The notes under the pieces are model-generated. The model was not told the origin of the DNA. It worked only from the letters and a program-made list of their open reading frames with translations, and ran no database searches. 64,000 bases of DNA from assembly GCF_044373315.1 (NCBI RefSeq), contig NZ_JBILQK010000007.1, positions 22,187 through 86,186 on the forward strand, written 5' to 3'. Below are positions 25,546 through 34,566 of the stretch, piece after piece; position 1 is the first letter of the stretch; every line of letters begins with the position of its first letter. Position numbers and translations under genes: made by a program. The stretch comes from JACDQM01 sp044373315. GTDB lineage: Bacteria > Pseudomonadota > Gammaproteobacteria > Burkholderiales > Burkholderiaceae_C.

Positions 25546-26256
25546 TCAGGCCGGAAGCCCGGCCACGGCGAGCCAAAGCAGCGCGCTGATCGCAATCACC
25601 CCCAGCAAGAGGCCCAGGAACAGCCCAGCTCTGAATGGCTGCCCGCGGGGCGCGTGCTGCACCGACTCGCTGCGGTCGCGCAGCGGTCGGCCCAACAAGC
25701 GGCTGGCAGTCTTGAGTTCGGCCAGCAGCTTGCCGCGCTCGTGAAATGCGGCCAGATGCAGATGCAGGGGTGGTGCGCCCGGCGTCACGACGACCAGATA
25801 GGCCACAAAGGTTTCATGCGCGTCATAGCGCGTCGTGCCACTGTTCTGGTCAAGGACATCGCGCTGGACCTGATGCGAAATCAAGCGCCCTTCGACGCTG
25901 TCGATCTGACTCGCCGGATAGCAACGCCAGAACTGGCAATAGCCCATGCCCCAGCCCGCCCACACGTCGCGGCGCTGCGGGTACACCGCCCAGCGGCGCA
26001 CCAACAGCGCCTGGGCCAGGCCGCTCGCCAGCAGCAGGATGGCAGCCCAGGCCAGCACCAGACGCGCTGCCGGATCGAGCTCGCGGTCGACGTCGAAAGC
26101 CGCCAGCGAGGCCGCCACAGCCCCCAGACTCAGCAGCACGCCCAGCGAGAGCTTCAGCGGCCCAAGCGGCTTGCCGAAGTCGCCAAGGTCCTGCAAGTGG
26201 CTGCGCGGCGGACGTTTGTAGGATGGATCGGATGGGACTGTCGGCAAGCTCGGCAC
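25546..26256 (-). CDS. Hypothetical membrane protein
   Basis: A 236-residue protein of unknown family. Hydrophobic segments lie at about residues 34 to 52 (LKLSLGVLLSLGAVAASLAAF), 66 to 87 (RLVLAWAAILLLASGLAQALL) and 208 to 231 (AGLFLGLLLGVIAISALLWLA). A soluble, probably cytoplasmic, region of about 120 residues lies between the second and third. The start codon is GTG at 26256 without a clear ribosome binding site, so the true start may be downstream. It converges on the ComFB-like gene with an 11-bp gap. Confidence 0.6.
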   Translation of the reverse strand: MPSLPTVPSDPSYKRPPRSHLQDLGDFGKPLGPLKLSLGVLLSLGAVAASLAAFDVDRELDPAARLVLAWAAILLLASGLAQALLVRRWAVYPQRRDVWAGWGMGYCQFWRCYPASQIDSVEGRLISHQVQRDVLDQNSGTTRYDAHETFVAYLVVVTPGAPPLHLHLAAFHERGKLLAELKTASRLLGRPLRDRSESVQHAPRGQPFRAGLFLGLLLGVIAISALLWLAVAGLPA

Positions 26257-26340
26257 TCGGGATGGTTTGCTCAGGGCTCACGCTTTGTAGCGCATGCCCC
26301 ATGAGCCATCAAGACTTGACCCCCAGCCTTCGTCCCATCT

Positions 26341-27966
26341 TCAGCTGCCGCGCAGACCGCGCTCGGCGATCAGCACTGTCGGGAAGCTTACCGGTAAGGT
26401 GCGCGGATAGTCGCGACTGAAGTGCAGGCCGCGGCTCTCGTGGCGCAGCAGGGCCGAGCGCACGATCAGCTCGGCGCAATCGACCAGGTTGCGCAGTTCC
26501 AGCAGGTCGCGGGTGACGCGGAAATTCGAGTAATAGTCGTCGATCTCGCCACGCAGCAGATCGATGCGGTGCAACGCACGCTCCAGTCGCTTGGTGGTGC
26601 GCACGATGCCGACATAGTTCCACATCAGCAGGCGCAACTCGTCCCAGTTGTGCGAGATCACGACCTGTTCGTCCGCGTCCTCGACCTGGCTTTCGTCCCA
26701 GGCTGGCAACGGCGCGCGGTCGGGCTGGGGCTGCCGCAGGATATGGTCGGCACAGGTCTGCCCCAGCACCACGCACTCCAGCAGCGAGTTGCTGGCCAGG
26801 CGGTTGGCGCCATGCAGGCCGGTGTAGGTGGTCTCGCCCACCGCATACAGGCCCGGCAGGTCCGAGCAGCCCTGCAGGTCCGTGACCACGCCGCCGCAGG
26901 TGAAGTGCACCGCCGGCACCACCGGAATCGGCTGCTTGGCGATATCGATGCCCAGCTGCAGGCAGCGCGCATGGATGGTTGGGAAATGCTCCTTCAGGAA
27001 GGCCTCGCCCAGATGGGTCGCATCCAGCCACACATGGTCCAAGCCATGCTTCTTCATCTCGAAGTCGATGGCACGCGCCACGATATCGCGTGGCGCCAGC
27101 TCCATGCGCTCGTCATGATCGGCCATGAAGCGACCTCCACCCAGATGCTCCGGCAGCTTGAGGTGACCGCCCTCCCCGCGCAGCGCCTCGGTGATCAGGA
27201 AACTGCGCTCCTGCGGGTGGTAGAGGCAGGTGGGGTGGAACTGGATGAACTCCATGTTCGCCACCCGGCAGCCGGCACGCCAGGCCATCGCAATGCCGTC
27301 GCCGGTGGATGTGTCCGGGTTTGTGGTGTAGCGGTAGACCTTGCCGGCACCGCCGGTGGCCATCACCACCGCCTGGGCCGGCAGGGCCTCGACGCGCCGC
27401 GCATCGATGTCCAGCGCATAGATGCCGTAGCAGCGTGAGGCTTCCTCGCGCTGCACATGGCGCGAGGTGATCAGATCCAGTGCCATCCAGCGCTCGCGCA
27501 ACTCGATGTTGGGGTGCGCATGGGCCGCCGCCAGCAGTTGGTCGTGGATGGCCTTGCCGGTGGCATCGGCCGCATGCGCGATGCGGCGCACCGCATGGCC
27601 GCCTTCACGCGTCAGGTGCAGGCCCAGCGGGCCGCTGTCATCCGGTGTGAAGGGCACGCCCTGCTCGACCAGCCAGGCCACCGCCTGCGCACTGCGCTCG
27701 GCAATGAAGCGCGCCGTGGCCTCGTCGACCAGGCCGGCGCCGGCATCCTGGGTGTCCCGCACATGGCTCTCGATGCTGTCGTCACTGCCCAGCACGCCGA
27801 CGATGCCCCCTTGAGCCCAGGCCGTGGCCGACTCGCCGAGCCCGCGCTTGGCCAGCACGATGACGGGCACCTGGTCGGCCAGATGAAGAGCCACCGTCAG
27901 ACCGGCCAGGCCAGCACCCACGATCACCACAGGAAGAACAGCAGCAGCACCAGAAGCAGCGGTCAT
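26341..27966 (-). CDS. nadB: L-aspartate oxidase
   Basis: Flavoenzyme that oxidises aspartate to iminoaspartate, the first step of NAD synthesis. It has 541 residues, close to E. coli NadB (540). The FAD-binding motif VVIVGAGLAGLTVALHLA lies near residues 13 to 30. Active-site regions HLTREGGHAVRRI, QFHPTCLYHP and TEALRGEGGHLK match the family, followed by FTCGGVVTDLQG and GANRLASNSLLECVV. The C-terminal helical domain is present. A -10-like TAGAAT sits on the minus strand at 28031-28036. Confidence 0.95.
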   Translation of the reverse strand: MTAASGAAAVLPVVIVGAGLAGLTVALHLADQVPVIVLAKRGLGESATAWAQGGIVGVLGSDDSIESHVRDTQDAGAGLVDEATARFIAERSAQAVAWLVEQGVPFTPDDSGPLGLHLTREGGHAVRRIAHAADATGKAIHDQLLAAAHAHPNIELRERWMALDLITSRHVQREEASRCYGIYALDIDARRVEALPAQAVVMATGGAGKVYRYTTNPDTSTGDGIAMAWRAGCRVANMEFIQFHPTCLYHPQERSFLITEALRGEGGHLKLPEHLGGGRFMADHDERMELAPRDIVARAIDFEMKKHGLDHVWLDATHLGEAFLKEHFPTIHARCLQLGIDIAKQPIPVVPAVHFTCGGVVTDLQGCSDLPGLYAVGETTYTGLHGANRLASNSLLECVVLGQTCADHILRQPQPDRAPLPAWDESQVEDADEQVVISHNWDELRLLMWNYVGIVRTTKRLERALHRIDLLRGEIDDYYSNFRVTRDLLELRNLVDCAELIVRSALLRHESRGLHFSRDYPRTLPVSFPTVLIAERGLRGS

Positions 27967-28104
27967 TGAAAAGAAGCCAGCGACGCCGTCATCACGGCGT
28001 CATCAAAGGCAGATTCGAGCAGGGAGCACGATTCTAAGGACGACGCAGCCTCTGCGCCCTCCAGCGGCGCCGCTATCATCCCGGCCAGTTCAAACCGGGA
28101 GTTG
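27967..28104. promoter_or_regulatory. Divergent promoter region nadB / uppP with a leader hairpin
   Basis: Minus strand: TAGAAT (28031-28036) gives nadB a leader of about 58 nt containing a perfect 8-bp hairpin, arms at 27982-27989 and 27994-28001 around a 4-nt loop. Plus strand: TATCAT at 28074-28079 gives uppP a leader of about 19 nt with GGGAG as ribosome binding site. The nadB hairpin might affect translation or be an operator; there is no direct evidence for either. Confidence 0.4.
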
Positions 28105-28932
28105 ATGTTGGACCTTGTTTTGCTGGCGAAAGCCGCCGTGATGGGCGTGGTCGAAGGGTTGACCGAGTTCCTGCCCATTTCCTCGACCGGCCACCTGATC
28201 CTGGCCGGCGCGCTGCTGGGCTTCGATGACGCCAAGAGCAAGGTCTTCGACATCGCCATCCAGACCGGCGCCATCCTGGCGGTCATCATCGTCTACTGGC
28301 AAAAGCTGCGCGATACCGCCGCTGGCATTGCCAGTGATGCGGCCGCGCGCCGCTTCGTGATCAACGTCGCCATCGGCTTCCTGCCGGCCGTCATCCTGGG
28401 CCTGCTGTTCGGCAAGGCGATCAAGGCGCACCTGTTCACGCCCACGGTGGTGGCCAGCGCCTTCATCATCGGCGGCTTCATCATCCTGTGGGCCGAGCGC
28501 CGGCCGGCCTCGGCTGTGCGTGTCCAGGATGTGGACCAGATGACGCCGCTGGACGCACTCAAGGTGGGCCTGGTGCAGTGCCTGGCGATGGTGCCGGGCA
28601 CCAGCCGCTCCGGGGCCACCATCATCGGCGGCATGCTGCTGGGCTTGTCGCGCAAGGCGGCCACCGACTACTCCTTCTTCCTGGCCATCCCGACCCTGAT
28701 CGGTGCTGGCCTCTACAGCCTCTACAAGGAGCGCGCGCTGCTCAGCGTCGCCGATCTGCCGATGTTCGGTGTCGGCCTGCTGTTCTCCTTCATCAGCGCC
28801 TGGATCTGCGTGCGCTGGCTGCTGCGCTACATCTCCACCCACAACTTCGTGCCCTTCGCCTGGTACCGGATCGTGTTCGGCCTGGTGGTGCTGGGCACCT
28901 CCTGGAGCGGCCTGGTCGTCTGGTCCGCCTGA
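28105..28932 (+). CDS. uppP: Undecaprenyl-diphosphatase
   Basis: Recycles undecaprenyl pyrophosphate to the monophosphate lipid carrier for peptidoglycan and other surface glycans; integral membrane protein, 275 residues. Catalytic signatures are VVEGLTEFLPISSTGHLIL near residues 15 to 33 (two conserved glutamates) and MVPGTSRSGATI near 162 to 173. About eight hydrophobic segments are visible. ATG 28105 is preferred over an in-frame TTG at 28102 because of the GGGAG spacing. Members of this family were first named for bacitracin resistance (bacA). Confidence 0.95.
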   Translation: MLDLVLLAKAAVMGVVEGLTEFLPISSTGHLILAGALLGFDDAKSKVFDIAIQTGAILAVIIVYWQKLRDTAAGIASDAAARRFVINVAIGFLPAVILGLLFGKAIKAHLFTPTVVASAFIIGGFIILWAERRPASAVRVQDVDQMTPLDALKVGLVQCLAMVPGTSRSGATIIGGMLLGLSRKAATDYSFFLAIPTLIGAGLYSLYKERALLSVADLPMFGVGLLFSFISAWICVRWLLRYISTHNFVPFAWYRIVFGLVVLGTSWSGLVVWSA

Positions 28933-28941
28933 GTGCCAAGC

Positions 28942-28980
28942 AGCCGGCCGGCAACTCGACCGGGCCGGCTTTGAGATAAT
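28942..28980 (+). terminator. Hairpin after uppP overlapping the map promoter
   Basis: Arms AGCCGGCC (28942-28949) and GGCCGGCT (28963-28970) are followed by TTT, a weak intrinsic terminator for uppP. GATAAT at 28975-28980 follows immediately and places a predicted start site exactly on the A of the map ATG (28987). Confidence 0.45.
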
Positions 28981-28986
28981 CGCGCC

Positions 28987-29790
28987 ATGACGATCACCAT
29001 CAAATCCGCGGCCGACATCGCCGCGATGCGCATCGCGGGCCGCCTGACCTCCGAGGTGCTGGACATGCTGGGCCAGCATGTGAAGCCCGGCATCACCACC
29101 GAGCAGCTCGACAAGATCGCGCATGACCACATCGTCCATGTGCAGAAGGCCATTCCCGCACCGCTGAACTACCAGCCGGCCGGCTACACGCCCTACCCCA
29201 AGTCGATCTGCACCTCGATCAATCACCAGGTCTGCCACGGCATCCCGAACGACCGCCCGCTGAAGAACGGCGACATCGTCAATATCGACGTCACCGTGAT
29301 CAAGGACGGCTGGCATGGCGACAGCAGCCGCATGTTCGTGGTCGGTGAAGGCTCCATCGCGGCCAAGCGCCTGTGCAGCTTCACCTACGAGGCAATGTGG
29401 AAGGGCATCCAGAAGGTCAAGCCCGGTGCACGCCTGGGCGATATCGGCCATGCCATCCAGACCTTCGCCGAGAACGCCGGTTTTTCGGTGGTGCGCGAGT
29501 TCTGCGGCCATGGCATCGGACAGGTCTTTCATGAAGAGCCGCAGGTGCTGCACTACGGCCGCCCCGGCACGCTGGATGAGCTGGTGCCCGGCATGGTGTT
29601 CACCATCGAGCCGATGATCAACGCCGGCCGGCGCGAGATCAAGGAAATGGGCGACGGCTGGACCATCGTCACCAAGGACCGCTCGCTGTCCGCGCAGTGG
29701 GAACACACCATCGTCGTGACCGACACCGGCTACGAGGTGCTGACCGTGTCGGACGGCAGCCCGCCGCCGCCGGCCTTCATCACCGGCTAA
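28987..29790 (+). CDS. map: Type I methionine aminopeptidase
   Basis: Removes the initiator methionine from nascent proteins; 267 residues. Metal-ligand regions match the family: NIDVTVIKDGWHGDSSRMF (two Asp), EFCGHGIGQVFHEEP (His), FTIEPMIN (Glu) and the final QWEHTIVVT (Glu). The zinc-finger extension of eukaryotic enzymes is absent, as expected. It is followed after 7 bp by glnD, so the two are probably co-transcribed. Confidence 0.96.
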   Translation: MTITIKSAADIAAMRIAGRLTSEVLDMLGQHVKPGITTEQLDKIAHDHIVHVQKAIPAPLNYQPAGYTPYPKSICTSINHQVCHGIPNDRPLKNGDIVNIDVTVIKDGWHGDSSRMFVVGEGSIAAKRLCSFTYEAMWKGIQKVKPGARLGDIGHAIQTFAENAGFSVVREFCGHGIGQVFHEEPQVLHYGRPGTLDELVPGMVFTIEPMINAGRREIKEMGDGWTIVTKDRSLSAQWEHTIVVTDTGYEVLTVSDGSPPPPAFITG

Positions 29791-29797
29791 GCCGTCG

Positions 29798-32395
29798 ATG
29801 AGCAGCGTGCAGGTGATCGACAGCGCCATACTGCGCCAGCAATTCAAGACCGGCAAGCAGGAACTGCTGCAAGCCTTCCGCGAAGCCCGGCCGACGATTG
29901 CCGCCGCTTCAGCGCTGATGCGCAAGCTGGCGCGCCACGTCGATGCAACGCTGCAGACCCTGTGGCGCCAGGCCGGCCTTCCGGAAGCCGCCGCGCTGGC
30001 AGCCGTCGGAGGCTACGGACGCGGTGAGCTGTTTCCCTACTCCGACGTCGATGTGCTGGTGCTGCTGCCCGACGGCATGGAAGCACACCAGCCCGGCGCG
30101 CTGAAGTCCAGCATCGAGGCCTTCATCACCGCCTGCTGGGATGTGGGGCTGGAGATCGGCTCCTCGGTGCGCACGCTGGGTGAATGCCTGGGCGAGGCCG
30201 CTGGGGACGTGACCGTGCAGACCGCGATGCTGGAGTCGCGCTGCCTGGCCGGCTCCAAGCCGCTGTACAAGCGTTTCGAGCAGAAGTTGGCCGCAGCGAT
30301 GGACGCACGCGCATTCTTCCGGGCCAAGACGCTGGAGATGCGCCAGCGCCATACCAAGTACGCCGACACGCCTTATGCGCTGGAGCCCAACTGCAAGGAA
30401 AGCCCCGGTGGACTGCGTGATCTGCAAGTACTGATCTGGATTGCCCGCGCCGCCGGCCTGGGCAAGACGTGGCCCCAACTGGCGGCCAAGGGGCTGATCA
30501 CGCCCTTCGAGAGCCGGCAGTTGCAGCGCAACGAAGGCTTGCTGAGCCTGATCCGCTGCCGCCTGCACGCGGTGGCCGGCCGGCGCGAAGACCGTCTGGT
30601 GTTCGACCTGCAGACCGCTGTGGCCGAGAGTTTCGGCTACCAGCCCAAGGGCAGTCAGCGCACCTCGGAAGTGCTGATGCGGCGCTACTACTGGGCAGCC
30701 AAGGCGGTGAGCCAGCTCAACCAGATCCTGATGCTGAATCTGGAAGAGCGCATCAACGGCTCGGCCGATGCGCCTATGCGCCGCATCAACGCCCACTTCC
30801 TGGACCGCGCCGGCATGCTGGAGGTGGATGGCGATGACCTGTTCGAGCGCGAGCCGCATGCCATCCTGGAAACCTTCCTGGTCTACCAGCAGACACCGGG
30901 TATCAAGGGCCTGTCGGCACGCACGCTGCGGGCGCTCTACAACGCACGTGGACTGATGAACAGCGCCTTCCGGCGCGACCCGGCCAACCGCGCGCTGTTC
31001 ATGCAGATCCTGCAGCAGCGCGAGGGCCAGACCCACGCCTTCCGGCTGATGAACCAAACCTCGGTGCTGGGCCGCTATCTGTGGGTGTTCCGGCGCATCG
31101 TCGGCCAGATGCAGCACGACCTGTTCCACGTCTACACGGTGGACCAGCACATCCTGATGGTCCTGCGCAATGTACGGCGCTTCTTCATCCCCGAGCACGC
31201 CCACGAGTACCCGTTCTGCAGCCAGCTGGCGGCCCAGTTCGACAAGCCGCATCTGCTCTATATCGCCGCGCTGTTCCACGATGTGGCCAAGGGGCGCGGC
31301 GGCGACCATTCCGATCTGGGTGCGGTCGAGGCACGGCGTTTCTGCCGCGACCATGGCCTCAGCAAGGATGAGGCTGAACTGGTGGTGTTCCTGGTCCAGC
31401 ATCACCTGACGCTGTCGCGCGTGGCGCAGAAGGAAGACCTGTCCGACCCCGAGGTGATCGCCGCCTTTGCGCGCCAGATGCGTGATGCGCGCCACCTCAC
31501 CGCGCTCTACCTGCTGACGGTGGCCGACATCCGCGGCACCAGCCCCAAGGTCTGGAATGCCTGGAAGGGCAAGCTGCTGGAAGACCTGTATCGCCTGACG
31601 CTGCGCGCCCTGGGCGGCGCCAAGCCCAATCTGGAGGCCGATATCGAGGCCCGCAAGCAGGAGGCTCGGCAGATCCTGGCGCTGCACTCGATGCTGCCGG
31701 ACACCGAGACCCCGCTGTGGGCCACGCTGGCGCTGAGCTATTTCGCCCGCCACGACGCCGGCGATCTGGCCTGGCATGCACGCTCGCTGTGGCGCCATGT
31801 CGAGTCCGGCCAGCCCATCGTGCAGGCCCGGCCTTCGCCGGTTGGCGAGGGCTTGCAGGTGCTGGTCTACGCCCCCGATCAGCGCGACCTGTTCGCGCGC
31901 ATCTGCGGCTATTTCGACAGTGCCGGCTTCAACATCCTGGATGCCAAGGTCCACACCACGCGCAGCGGCTATGCACTGGACACCTTCCAGGTGATCAGTG
32001 CCGACAGCGACCAGCATCACCGCGACCTGGTGTCGTTGGTGGAAGCCAAGCTGGGCCAGGCCCTGACAGCGCAAGGCGCGCTGCCCGAGCCGCGTCGCGG
32101 GCGCCTGTCGCGCCGCGTCAAGTCCTTCCCGTTCACGCCACGCATTTCCTTGCATCCGGACGAGCGCGCCACCGCGTGGCTGCTGTCCATCAGCACCAGC
32201 GACCGCACCGGTCTGCTTTACGCGATTGCGCGCGTGCTGGCCCGACATGGCATCAATCTGCAGCTCGCCAAGATCTCGACGCTGGGCGAGCGCGTGGAAG
32301 ACACCTTCTTGCTGGACGGCGCAGCGCTGCAGCAGAACCGCAGCCAGCTTCAGATCGAAACCGAGTTGCTGGACGCGGTTTCGCTGCCGGCATGA
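29798..32395 (+). CDS. glnD: Bifunctional uridylyltransferase/uridylyl-removing enzyme
   Basis: Nitrogen sensor that uridylylates PII proteins when glutamine is low and deuridylylates them when it is high. 865 residues, like E. coli (890). The nucleotidyltransferase motif GGYGRGELFPYSDVDVLVLL lies near residue 69 to 88. The HD domain has LYIAALFHDVAKGRGGDHSD near 485 to 505. Two C-terminal ACT domains begin near 688 (VLVYAPDQRDLFARICGYF) and 792 (WLLSISTSDRTGLLYAIA), the glutamine-sensing part. All motifs look intact. Confidence 0.96.
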   Translation: MSSVQVIDSAILRQQFKTGKQELLQAFREARPTIAAASALMRKLARHVDATLQTLWRQAGLPEAAALAAVGGYGRGELFPYSDVDVLVLLPDGMEAHQPGALKSSIEAFITACWDVGLEIGSSVRTLGECLGEAAGDVTVQTAMLESRCLAGSKPLYKRFEQKLAAAMDARAFFRAKTLEMRQRHTKYADTPYALEPNCKESPGGLRDLQVLIWIARAAGLGKTWPQLAAKGLITPFESRQLQRNEGLLSLIRCRLHAVAGRREDRLVFDLQTAVAESFGYQPKGSQRTSEVLMRRYYWAAKAVSQLNQILMLNLEERINGSADAPMRRINAHFLDRAGMLEVDGDDLFEREPHAILETFLVYQQTPGIKGLSARTLRALYNARGLMNSAFRRDPANRALFMQILQQREGQTHAFRLMNQTSVLGRYLWVFRRIVGQMQHDLFHVYTVDQHILMVLRNVRRFFIPEHAHEYPFCSQLAAQFDKPHLLYIAALFHDVAKGRGGDHSDLGAVEARRFCRDHGLSKDEAELVVFLVQHHLTLSRVAQKEDLSDPEVIAAFARQMRDARHLTALYLLTVADIRGTSPKVWNAWKGKLLEDLYRLTLRALGGAKPNLEADIEARKQEARQILALHSMLPDTETPLWATLALSYFARHDAGDLAWHARSLWRHVESGQPIVQARPSPVGEGLQVLVYAPDQRDLFARICGYFDSAGFNILDAKVHTTRSGYALDTFQVISADSDQHHRDLVSLVEAKLGQALTAQGALPEPRRGRLSRRVKSFPFTPRISLHPDERATAWLLSISTSDRTGLLYAIARVLARHGINLQLAKISTLGERVEDTFLLDGAALQQNRSQLQIETELLDAVSLPA

Positions 32396-32429
32396 GCCTC
32401 CGGCCCCCTGGCCCCCTCGCCCCTTTGCG

Positions 32430-33494
32430 ATGACATCCGCCCACACCATAGAAGTCAGCGACGCGCTGGCCGAGCTGAGCCGCTTTGACGCCGTCATCGA
32501 TGTGCGCTCGCCGTCCGAGTTCGCCGAGGATCATCTGCCCGGCGCGCTGAACTGGCCGGTGCTCGACGACGAGCAGCGCCGCCTTGTCGGCACGCTCTAC
32601 AAGAGCTCGCCCTTCGAGGCGCGCAAGATCGGTGCCGCCCTGGTGGCGCGCAATATCGCCAAGCATCTGGATGCCCACGCGCAGGAACTGCCCAAGAGCT
32701 GGCGACCGCTGGTGTATTGCTGGCGCGGTGGCCAGCGCTCCGGCGCGATGAGCTGGTTTCTGGGTCAGATCGGCTTCCGCTCGCGCCAGTTGCAAGGCGG
32801 GTACAAGGCTTACCGGGCGCAGGTTCGCCTCGACCTGGAGAACCTGCCCGCACGCCTGCGCTATCGCGTGATCTGCGGCCGCACCGGCAGCGGCAAGACC
32901 CGCCTGCTGAAGGCGCTGGAAGTCGAAGGCGCGCAAGTACTGGACCTTGAGGGCCTCGCCTGCCACCGCGGCTCCGTGCTGGGCGCCCTGCCTGAGCAGC
33001 CGCAGCCCAGCCAGAAGCGCTTCGACAGCCTTTTGTGGAGCCGCATGCGCAGCCTCGATCCTGAGCGGCCGGTCTTTGTCGAGAGCGAGAGCCGCAAGAT
33101 CGGACAACTGCGCGTGCCCGAATCGCTGCACGAGCGCATGCGCGCCAGCAGCACCTGCATCTGGGTGGATCTGCCCGAGGCTGAGCGTGTGACGCTGCTG
33201 CTGCAGGACTATGCGCACTTCATCGCCAATCCGCAGGCCTTCTGTCAGCAGCTCGACGCACTGACCACGTTGCGTGGTCGCGACCGGGTGCACGGCTGGC
33301 AGACCATGGCACGCGCTGGCGAGTGGCCAACCGTCTTTGCCGAGCTGATGCGTGAGCATTACGACCCGGGCTACGAACGCTCGCTTCGCAATCACTATCC
33401 CCAGCTTGATGCGGCTCTGCAGCTGCCACTGGCCGGCGCCTCGGAACAAGAGATGCGAAGCGCCGCCCGGCAACTGCTGGCCAACGCGAATTGA
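32430..33494 (+). CDS. selU: tRNA 2-selenouridine synthase
   Basis: Replaces sulfur by selenium in 2-thiouridine at the wobble position of tRNAs for Lys, Glu and Gln, through a geranylated intermediate (also called MnmH/YbbB). 354 residues. The N-terminal rhodanese domain has DVRSPSEFAEDHLPGALNWP and the active-site loop VYCWRGGQRSGAM near residue 97. The C-terminal part carries a P-loop, GRTGSGKT, near 153. A selenophosphate synthase (selD), needed for the selenium donor, is not in the window. ATG 32430 begins the typical N-terminus; it lies 34 bp after glnD. Confidence 0.92.
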   Translation: MTSAHTIEVSDALAELSRFDAVIDVRSPSEFAEDHLPGALNWPVLDDEQRRLVGTLYKSSPFEARKIGAALVARNIAKHLDAHAQELPKSWRPLVYCWRGGQRSGAMSWFLGQIGFRSRQLQGGYKAYRAQVRLDLENLPARLRYRVICGRTGSGKTRLLKALEVEGAQVLDLEGLACHRGSVLGALPEQPQPSQKRFDSLLWSRMRSLDPERPVFVESESRKIGQLRVPESLHERMRASSTCIWVDLPEAERVTLLLQDYAHFIANPQAFCQQLDALTTLRGRDRVHGWQTMARAGEWPTVFAELMREHYDPGYERSLRNHYPQLDAALQLPLAGASEQEMRSAARQLLANAN

Positions 33495-33527
33495 GCACGA
33501 TCAAGAACTATCGGAGACAAGACGGGC

Positions 33528-34322
33528 ATGATGGAGATGACGATGCGCACCGACAAAGCCCTGCAGGAATCCCGCCGCTTCGGCGTCAAGCCCGTGCCCG
33601 TGTTGCGGCCGCTGGGCTGGCTGGCACGCGGCTGGCAGGATCTGCGGCGCTGCCCCGGCCCCTCGCTGCTGCACGGTCTGCTGATGACCCTGGGCGGTGC
33701 GCTGATTTTTTGGATCGCCCATGAACGCTTCTGGCTGCTGGCTGCTGCTTTCAGCGGCTTCCTGCTGGTGGCGCCGATTCTGGCCACCGGCCTGTACGCC
33801 CTGAGCCGCGATATCGAGCGCAACAAGCCGGTGGGCCTGGCCACCGTAATCGAGGCTTGGCGCCCGCACGATGGCCGGCTGATGGGCTTCGGCCTGCTGC
33901 TGGCCCTGGCCGGCACCGGCTGGGTGCTGTGCTCCGCCGCGTTGATCACGGGCTATGCCAGCGCACCGGTGGACAAGCCGATCGACTTCGCGCGCCACGT
34001 GGTGCTGGCCGAGCACTCGCTGCTGTTCGAGGCCTGGCTGGCGTTGGGCGCCTTGCTCGCCGCGCCGGTGTTCGCCTCCAGTGTGATCGCCATCCCCATG
34101 CTGCTGGACCGCCGCGACCAGTCACTCAGCATCCTGGGGGCCGTGTTCACCAGCTGGCGCGTGGTGATGGAACACCCGCAGGCCCTGGCCTTGTGGGCCT
34201 TCCTGCTGATGGCACTCACCGGCCTGGGCATGCTGTCGATGATCGGCCTGATCGTCGTGCTGCCCTGGCTGGGTCATGCCAGCTGGCATGCCTACCGCGA
34301 CCTGGTCGGCACACGCGACTGA
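33528..34322 (+). CDS. DUF2189 integral membrane protein
   Basis: A 264-residue membrane protein of the DUF2189 family, found in many proteobacteria with unknown function. Hydrophobic segments cover roughly residues 45 to 62, 66 to 90, 122 to 145, 165 to 190 and 215 to 245. The family segment LAPILATGLYALSRDIE is recognisable as LLVAPILATGLYALSRDIER. Several ATGs lie close together (33528, 33531, 33537, 33543); 33543 has GGAG at good spacing, so the protein may start at MRTDKALQESRR. Confidence 0.8.
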   Translation: MMEMTMRTDKALQESRRFGVKPVPVLRPLGWLARGWQDLRRCPGPSLLHGLLMTLGGALIFWIAHERFWLLAAAFSGFLLVAPILATGLYALSRDIERNKPVGLATVIEAWRPHDGRLMGFGLLLALAGTGWVLCSAALITGYASAPVDKPIDFARHVVLAEHSLLFEAWLALGALLAAPVFASSVIAIPMLLDRRDQSLSILGAVFTSWRVVMEHPQALALWAFLLMALTGLGMLSMIGLIVVLPWLGHASWHAYRDLVGTRD

Positions 34323-34347
34323 TCGCCTACAAGCCCGCCACCCCACC

Positions 34348-34566
34348 ATGTTCGGTTACAGCGAAGAGCAAATTGCGCAGTTCGGCCTGACCTTTGGCGT
34401 CAGCGCCTTCATGCTCTACATGGTGTTCATCATCCTGCAGCTGGCACGCGAGTCGAAGGCCGGGCGCTTCGGCACCTTCATCCTGCTGCTGGGTCTGGGC
34501 TTCGGCCTGTTGGGTTTCGCGGCCAAGGGTCTGATCAAGTACTTCCTCGGCGGGCTCGGCGAATGA
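34348..34566 (+). CDS. DUF2788 small membrane protein
   Basis: A 72-residue protein with two transmembrane segments (about 12 to 33 and 42 to 65). It starts MFGYSEEQIAQFGLTFGVSAF, which matches the DUF2788 family. The link LARESKAGRFGTF is positively charged and probably cytoplasmic. Function unknown. The next gene overlaps it by ATGA. Confidence 0.8.
   Translation: MFGYSEEQIAQFGLTFGVSAFMLYMVFIILQLARESKAGRFGTFILLLGLGFGLLGFAAKGLIKYFLGGLGE

Noticed and set aside
27982..28001. NAD riboswitch upstream of nadB
   Set aside because: A single 8-bp hairpin without the conserved bulges or tandem domains expected of known NAD+ riboswitches.
28090..29925. Long minus-strand open frame over uppP and map
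   Set aside because: Both plus-strand genes have complete catalytic motifs. The antisense translation is low in hydrophobic structure and matches nothing.
29909..32497. 862-codon minus-strand open frame
   Set aside because: Antisense shadow of glnD, which has intact nucleotidyltransferase, HD and ACT motifs.
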